Shown here piece by piece: positions 59,411 to 64,000 of a stretch of DNA of 64,000 nt. The number at the start of each line of letters is the position of its first letter. The stretch's first letter is position 1. The notes beneath the pieces are model-generated. The model was not told the origin of the DNA, did no database searches, and worked only from the letters and a program-made list of their open reading frames with translations. A program made the translations under genes and the position numbers. Location of the stretch: assembly GCA_013815465.1 (NCBI GenBank), contig JACDGE010000005.1, positions 21,410 to 85,409 on the forward strand, given 5' to 3'. The stretch comes from Alphaproteobacteria bacterium. Its GTDB lineage: Bacteria > Pseudomonadota > Alphaproteobacteria > UBA9655.

Positions 59411-62400
59411 ATGAAAAAGTATTCCCTTATTTCCTCTTTTTTCCTTGCGACAACTTGCATTGTGAGTCCGGCAGCCCTCGAAGCAAAGAAACTTCTCCTT
59501 GATAACGACAAAGACATTGCCAGAGTTGAGAATGTTGGAAGATCTAAGTTTGTTGAAGATAAAGCACAGCAATGGGCTGACGCCGCTCGTCTTTCTGACA
59601 AGGGGGATCTTCAAACAGATACCAGCCCAATTTTGCGTCGAAGGTTTTTTACAACGGGAGACGGTGATTGTTTTTTTTGGTCAACGGACCTGACTCGTCA
59701 GGGTGCTGTCGAGCTATTATTGCGAAATTCTGGCAACATAAACATACGAAGGCTCGTTCAGGAAGAAATTTATGACGCTTTGATGGATGATGTGGTCGGC
59801 GAAAGAAATCTTCGTCAACAAATAAATAGGGCCCGTGAGCTTTTAGGACCAAATGATCCACTTCAGGGAGAGATTAATACTGCAGGCCTAAAGGATGCAA
59901 AGGACCTTCTTCAATCTACCATAGAGAAAAAGAAATTGGGTAATGTGGTCGTAATAAATGAGGTCGGCTATCGCCCCCTTCCTCAAGCAATGCAACAAAA
60001 TCTCTTGTATAAAGATTTCAAATCGTTTTTGCACAACTTGCAGGACTGTATAGATGAGGCACCACTCGGGACGGAGTCGAGACGAGATCTTATCAGATCT
60101 AAAGACCAACTCGATTTAACAATTAAAAACGAGTACTGCTTAAGTGAAGCTATTTATCGGGAATATGTGCAACATGCCCTTTCTCGGCAGGATCAACTGC
60201 TTCTTTATCCACAAGATGTAGGAGGAAACGCCCGCACTTACTTTGTTGATGCTCTCGCTCATCTTTCCAATAAAAACCTCGTTATTTTTGCTTATAACGA
60301 CAACAGGACCTCTTTAGTAAAGGCTCACGAATTTATCACATCTCCTTTGGTTGAAACTTGGGAAGTTCTGCATGAGGAAGCTCATTATACACGGGTCGTT
60401 CCTATCGATAAGCAAGCTGAGTTAGCCCAGGGGATAAACAAAGAGAACGAATATCTTGCCGCATACAAAGAAAGAACAAAAAAAGTATTTAAATCAAAGA
60501 TAAAATTAAATATCGATCAAATGCAATATGATCATAGTAAAAATATTTTAGGATCCCCTTCTTTTTCTCAAAACGAAAAGGATGCACAGAAAAAACTCAT
60601 AGAAGGTCTCAAAAAGAGTTTGGAATTAATCCCTCCGTCCCTTCGTATGGATGCAAGAGTAAAGGCGGCCTATTATAAAGCGTTAATGAATTTTGAAGTA
60701 AAAAAGGCAGAACCCATACAGGCAAAAATTCTACAGATTGAAACTGTATCACCTACGCTGGCGAAAAACCTCCCGGGCTTAAGGTCAGAATTGTCTCAAC
60801 TTGCTGGTAAGATTGAGTTTTATAATAATATTATAAAAGAATTGAAGGTTGAGCCAACAAATGAGGAAGTTGCTGACGTTTTGCTTCAGTTGTCCCTACA
60901 TTATGACAATGTGGCAGAGGAAGCTAAGGCAAAAAAAGCTGAAAATCTTACTGATTTGGAAAAAAAGAATTTCATGGCAGTGGAAAAGGAAGCTCTTGCT
61001 TTAAAATTAAAGTTTGGTGACGCTTTTGAAGGGCTGCAAACCAGAATTAACAAGGATCTTGATTTTCAAGCTCGATTAAATCGTGATGCCGCGGAAAAGC
61101 GCCTTGCAGCCAATTTAGCAAAAAATCTTAAGCTTGATATGGGTAATGGGACCTCGAGCCTCTTTGCTGATGACTATACAGCAGCTAAAGCTGTTGTTGA
61201 TATCCACTTTGCAGCAATTCGCCGAGCGACCCCCAATGCAAAGTATATGAATCCGGCTTATCTTAGCGCCGATCCTTTTTTAGGCGTGGATGAAGAGGAT
61301 ATTAATTTAACCTACCCCAATAATATTTCGGTTCCAGAATGGAATAGGACCTTGTTATCTCTTGGAGAGAGTATTCTCTACAATCTAGTTCCAGAAACAG
61401 AGCATGCTTATGTTTCAAACAATATACATACCTTAATTCAAGATGTTAATATAAATGGTCAAAACCTTCGAAATTCCTTTAGTAAAATCACATATAGGGC
61501 GGATGGAACATGCATGGGTGAACAGCATGGAGTTGCATGCACCGGTGACGCCCGACATGTAAAGGATCTATTTACTCAATCCCTTCGACTAGTTGAAACA
61601 TATCAGTATTTTATCACTCTTAATGGGAGGCGTATACGGCTTGTTGACGAAAACCAAGTGACGGGCGTTGGATTCGCGAAACAAGCTTTAATGGAAGCTT
61701 TTATCAACATTTCCGGGGTCTTAAGTAGATTGACCGTCTATCCCAATGACCCTCTGGCTGATCAAAAAAACTTAGGGATGAAGCGTGTTAAAAGAATAAT
61801 TGCCAAATACGAAGCTATGGCAGCTCTTGAGGCTGAGGAGGAGATGAGCAACTCTCCGGACCTAACACCTGCAAAAATACAGGGAAGGGTCCAGGCTGCC
61901 CTAATTTTTGCTCAAAACGTTGGGCGATGCATTGATGGAGTCTCACAAGCCCTTGATCAGATAGAAGATAGTTTGGCCAATAAATCAAATTTTGTAGAGG
62001 CAGACATTTCTAATATTTTTTCAAGTTATGCTTTAAGCTTTTGTGAAAAATTTGCTAATTTTGGTGGGAATGGGGACCATGAATGGAAAACCTCTGCCCC
62101 TCAATTTGCAAAACAACGTACTTTCTTTTCCCTTCCCCACAAAGGGGCCCCCCGAACAAAGTTTTATGTCTTAAATGGAGCAGTAAGGGGTGAACGCAAT
62201 GGTCTCTTCGCGCCTGCTAATTTGATGAACCTATTTTTAAAGGGTGGAAATGTGCAGTACGATGGAAAAAATATTGCTTTTGAGAAGTTTGACCATGTTA
62301 AACAGACGGATTTGGTTTATGATGCTTACAAGCGTGGCCTCGCACTTCGTCCAGTTGGGAAAGTTCTAACCACTCCTAGTATTCAGGGGCTCATTGAAAG

Positions 62401-63538
62401 AGATCCTTACCTTTTTCGCATTTATGACGAGTTTTTTGAGGATCTTTGGGATGGAGAGGATGAGCCAAGGCATTCTGAATTTTTTGGGGACAGAGAAAAG
62501 GGTGAGGATCAGTTCAAAAGACCATTTTTTGAGTTCTTATTAGAGAAATTTGGGTATATCATAAATCCTGAACGCCCACGGGAGCAATTTGTTGCTGAGC
62601 AAGCGGAAGAGTCCAAGAAAAGGCTTGAGAAATTAATAGCTGATGGTAAAGCTCTACTAATTCATCACGGTCAACTCGAACACATCAAAGACGAGAGGGA
62701 AATCCAAAACTTAATCAATCATGTGTATAATTACCATCTGCGAAATGAAGTTGAGCAATTAGTGAATTTGAGTGGGGAACAAGTAAGACAGGTTCTAGAA
62801 AAAGCGACCTCTCTTGTTCATAAAGGAATGTATCAACAGCCTGATACCCTTCCTCTCATCCATGCTTGGGAAGCTGTTACGGGAAAAGGATGGACTCACG
62901 GAATAAGCACCCAAAGCTTGCTTGCCAATGTGTATAATTACCATGTAGGAAAGGAAGTTAAGCAATTAGTAAATTTGAGTGTAGAACAAGTAAAACAGGT
63001 TCTAGAAAAAGCGACTTCTCTTGTCCATAAAGGAATGTATGAACAGCCTAATACCCTTCCTCTCATCCATGCTTGCGAAGCTGTTACGGGAAAAGGGTGG
63101 ACTCACGAAATAAGCACCCAAGGCTTGCTTGCCAATGTGTATAATTACCATGTAGGAAAGGAAGTTAAGCAATTAGTGAATTTGAAAGAGGGAGAGAAAA
63201 GACAGGTTCTAGAAAAAGCGACTTCTCTTGTCCATAAAGGAATGTATGAAAAGCCTGATACCCTTCCTATCATCCATGCTTGGGAAGCTGTTACGGGCAA
63301 AGGATGGACTCACGGAATAAGCACCCAAGGCTTGCTTGTTAATGTATATAATTACCATGTAGGAAAGGAAGTTAAGCAATTAGTGAATTTGAAAGAGGGA
63401 GAGAAAAGGCAGGTTCTAGAAAAAGCGACTTCTCTTGTCCTTAAAGGAACATATAAACAGCCTGATACCTCCCCGCTTATTTCTGCATGGGAAATGATTA
63501 TGAAAAAATCTTGGGCCGATAATAACAAGGAAGATTGA
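59411..63538 (+). CDS. Large secreted OTU-type cysteine protease with C-terminal repeats (candidate effector)
   Basis: 1375 residues. Signal peptide about 1-25 (IVSPAALEA). An OTU deubiquitinase-like domain covers about 75-335. The nucleophile motif is GDGDCFFW with D84 and C87 in the family order D-G-x-C, then a helix with RRLVQEEIYDALMD. YPQDVGGNARTYFVDALAHL and NLVIFAYNDN follow, and the closing His H325 is in EEAHYTRVVP. A long helical middle (about 340-1090) has coiled-coil stretches around 430-590. The C-terminus carries four 69-residue repeats. A secreted OTU protein would act on host ubiquitin. It is complete. Homology is read from motifs only; the activity is inferred. Confidence 0.75.
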   Translation: MKKYSLISSFFLATTCIVSPAALEAKKLLLDNDKDIARVENVGRSKFVEDKAQQWADAARLSDKGDLQTDTSPILRRRFFTTGDGDCFFWSTDLTRQGAVELLLRNSGNINIRRLVQEEIYDALMDDVVGERNLRQQINRARELLGPNDPLQGEINTAGLKDAKDLLQSTIEKKKLGNVVVINEVGYRPLPQAMQQNLLYKDFKSFLHNLQDCIDEAPLGTESRRDLIRSKDQLDLTIKNEYCLSEAIYREYVQHALSRQDQLLLYPQDVGGNARTYFVDALAHLSNKNLVIFAYNDNRTSLVKAHEFITSPLVETWEVLHEEAHYTRVVPIDKQAELAQGINKENEYLAAYKERTKKVFKSKIKLNIDQMQYDHSKNILGSPSFSQNEKDAQKKLIEGLKKSLELIPPSLRMDARVKAAYYKALMNFEVKKAEPIQAKILQIETVSPTLAKNLPGLRSELSQLAGKIEFYNNIIKELKVEPTNEEVADVLLQLSLHYDNVAEEAKAKKAENLTDLEKKNFMAVEKEALALKLKFGDAFEGLQTRINKDLDFQARLNRDAAEKRLAANLAKNLKLDMGNGTSSLFADDYTAAKAVVDIHFAAIRRATPNAKYMNPAYLSADPFLGVDEEDINLTYPNNISVPEWNRTLLSLGESILYNLVPETEHAYVSNNIHTLIQDVNINGQNLRNSFSKITYRADGTCMGEQHGVACTGDARHVKDLFTQSLRLVETYQYFITLNGRRIRLVDENQVTGVGFAKQALMEAFINISGVLSRLTVYPNDPLADQKNLGMKRVKRIIAKYEAMAALEAEEEMSNSPDLTPAKIQGRVQAALIFAQNVGRCIDGVSQALDQIEDSLANKSNFVEADISNIFSSYALSFCEKFANFGGNGDHEWKTSAPQFAKQRTFFSLPHKGAPRTKFYVLNGAVRGERNGLFAPANLMNLFLKGGNVQYDGKNIAFEKFDHVKQTDLVYDAYKRGLALRPVGKVLTTPSIQGLIERDPYLFRIYDEFFEDLWDGEDEPRHSEFFGDREKGEDQFKRPFFEFLLEKFGYIINPERPREQFVAEQAEESKKRLEKLIADGKALLIHHGQLEHIKDEREIQNLINHVYNYHLRNEVEQLVNLSGEQVRQVLEKATSLVHKGMYQQPDTLPLIHAWEAVTGKGWTHGISTQSLLANVYNYHVGKEVKQLVNLSVEQVKQVLEKATSLVHKGMYEQPNTLPLIHACEAVTGKGWTHEISTQGLLANVYNYHVGKEVKQLVNLKEGEKRQVLEKATSLVHKGMYEKPDTLPIIHAWEAVTGKGWTHGISTQGLLVNVYNYHVGKEVKQLVNLKEGEKRQVLEKATSLVLKGTYKQPDTSPLISAWEMIMKKSWADNNKED
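62723..63538 (+). repeat. Four tandem 207-bp repeats in the OTU gene
   Basis: Copies start at 62723, 62930, 63137 and 63344, exactly 207 bp (69 codons) apart. The last is shortened to 195 bp and diverged. Each encodes VYNYH...EVKQLVNL...QVLEKATSLVHKGMY..PDTLPLIHAWEAVTGKGWTHGISTQ-GLL, with very high DNA identity in places. The last copy ends in KKSWADNNKED. Recent duplication and the risk of slippage are evident. Confidence 0.9.
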
Positions 63539-63888
63539 CGCAAGTTAGAAAGGTCCGGTTAGGGGAGTGGACTTCGGGATTTGTATATTGTCTTCAAAAT
63601 CTCGGAGGCTCATGGTTAGCGATTAGTCTCGCCCATAGTGCGCCCAGCGAAGGCTGGCTTGTTCAGCAGGAGTCAGTCCTCTCAGGGTAGAAGTCAGAAG
63701 CCCTGTAGCCCTGTAGTTTAAGTAAAGGCATTGCTTGAGAAAAGCCTTCTTATGTACAGGAAATTTTTTACGAAAGATTATGGGAAAGCCGTCTGGGCTA
63801 CAAACTGTCTACAAAAGGTATTCCAAGAATTGGGGGAGCACGGGGGGCCCAAAAAGAAAAATTATTATAGAGATATAGCATAACCACA
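63539..63888. other. Mobile-element debris downstream of the OTU gene
   Basis: 350 bp without a gene. It contains a group II intron 5' remnant (63639 on) and GC-rich text (GGGGGAGCACGGGGGGCCC) before the IS630 end. No terminator with a T-run is obvious after the OTU stop. Confidence 0.45.
63639..63720 (+). mobile_element. Group II intron 5' remnant
   Basis: GTGCGCCCAGCGAAGGCTGG followed by AGGAGTCAGTCCTCTCAGGG and AAGTCAGAAGCCCTG is the conserved 5' end and start of domain I of bacterial group II introns (GTGCGCCCAG...). The rest of the ribozyme and the reverse transcriptase are absent, so this is a truncated copy. Confidence 0.5.
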
Positions 63889-64000
63889 TTATAACTGGAC
63901 CATGAATGAAGCATCTATAGCATTGTCATGTTCATATCTTCTTTGCTTAAAAGTCTTATAATGACTTTTCAAAGTCGCCCATTGATTTTCAATCGGGTTA
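63889..64000 (-). mobile_element. IS630-family transposase, C-terminus
   Basis: Leftward frame entering from the window edge: NPIENQWATLKSHYKTFKQR then a tail ending FMVQL-stop. N-P-I-E-x-x-W is the final DDE block (catalytic Glu) of IS630-type transposases. Only the last 37 codons are in view. Confidence 0.8.

Noticed and set aside
62723..63538. CRISPR-like array, because of the regular repeat spacing
   Set aside because: The 207-bp repeats are contiguous, coding and in frame, without spacers.

Overview
The window reads as a chromosomal segment of a host-associated alphaproteobacterium. My best guess is a Holosporales/Rickettsiales-type intracellular symbiont. The basis is a single long RelA/SpoT protein, an ileS-lspA-DUF3035 operon, a short phosphoglucose isomerase, palindromic mini-repeats (one inserted in frame inside mutL, as Rickettsia palindromic elements do), many decaying genes, and secreted proteins with eukaryotic-type domains. 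No rRNA, tRNA or CRISPR was found. The taxonomic placement is inference.

Layout. 1-5.0 kb: a leftward yejABEF peptide ABC-transporter operon, yejF cut by the window edge. 5.1-8.4 kb: membrane-anchored cytochrome c and RelA/SpoT, with palindromic elements between. 8.7-15 kb: rpoZ-rpmJ, thrS-infC (infC read from an ATA start), a double cold-shock-domain protein, DUF3309 and several small secreted proteins. 15-28.5 kb: dnaE, a Ser-Pro-Arg-rich secreted protein, mutL flanked by two paralogous secreted proteins of an unrecognised family, pgi, and ileS-lspA-lipoprotein. 28.7-36.4 kb: cytochrome b561, tldD-pmbA, a pseudouridine synthase overlapping a class I amidotransferase, and a broken beta-carbonic anhydrase. 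36.6-41.5 kb: a three-gene signalling operon (FIST sensor, PAS histidine kinase, REC-PAS-GGDEF-EAL).

41.7-55.6 kb is an accessory island of small-molecule and antibiotic-modification genes. It holds a double aminoglycoside-phosphotransferase fusion, an APH(6)-type kinase, at least five GNAT acetyltransferases (two resembling AAC(6'); one of them frameshifted), two P-loop kinases, a LysE exporter, an ABC exporter, an HhH protein, an AlaX-like editing protein and a MerR/TipAS drug-sensing regulator with a recognisable operator. Between them lie remnants of a FosA-like glyoxalase-fold gene, an alpha/beta hydrolase joined to a sirtuin/ETF-like tail, and a VanX-like D-Ala-D-Ala dipeptidase. The region looks like an acquired and now eroding resistance or detoxification cluster.

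56-64 kb ends in a mobile-element-rich zone (IS4-like remnant, group II intron 5' remnant, IS630 end) that carries two large secreted proteins. One has a Nudix box followed by leucine-rich repeats (57.6 kb). The other is 1375 residues with an OTU-type cysteine protease motif (59.4 kb). Both end in the same roughly 65-69-residue module, once in the first and four tandem copies (207-bp period) in the second. This pair of candidate host-directed effectors, linked by a module I do not recognise, is the most novel item in the window.
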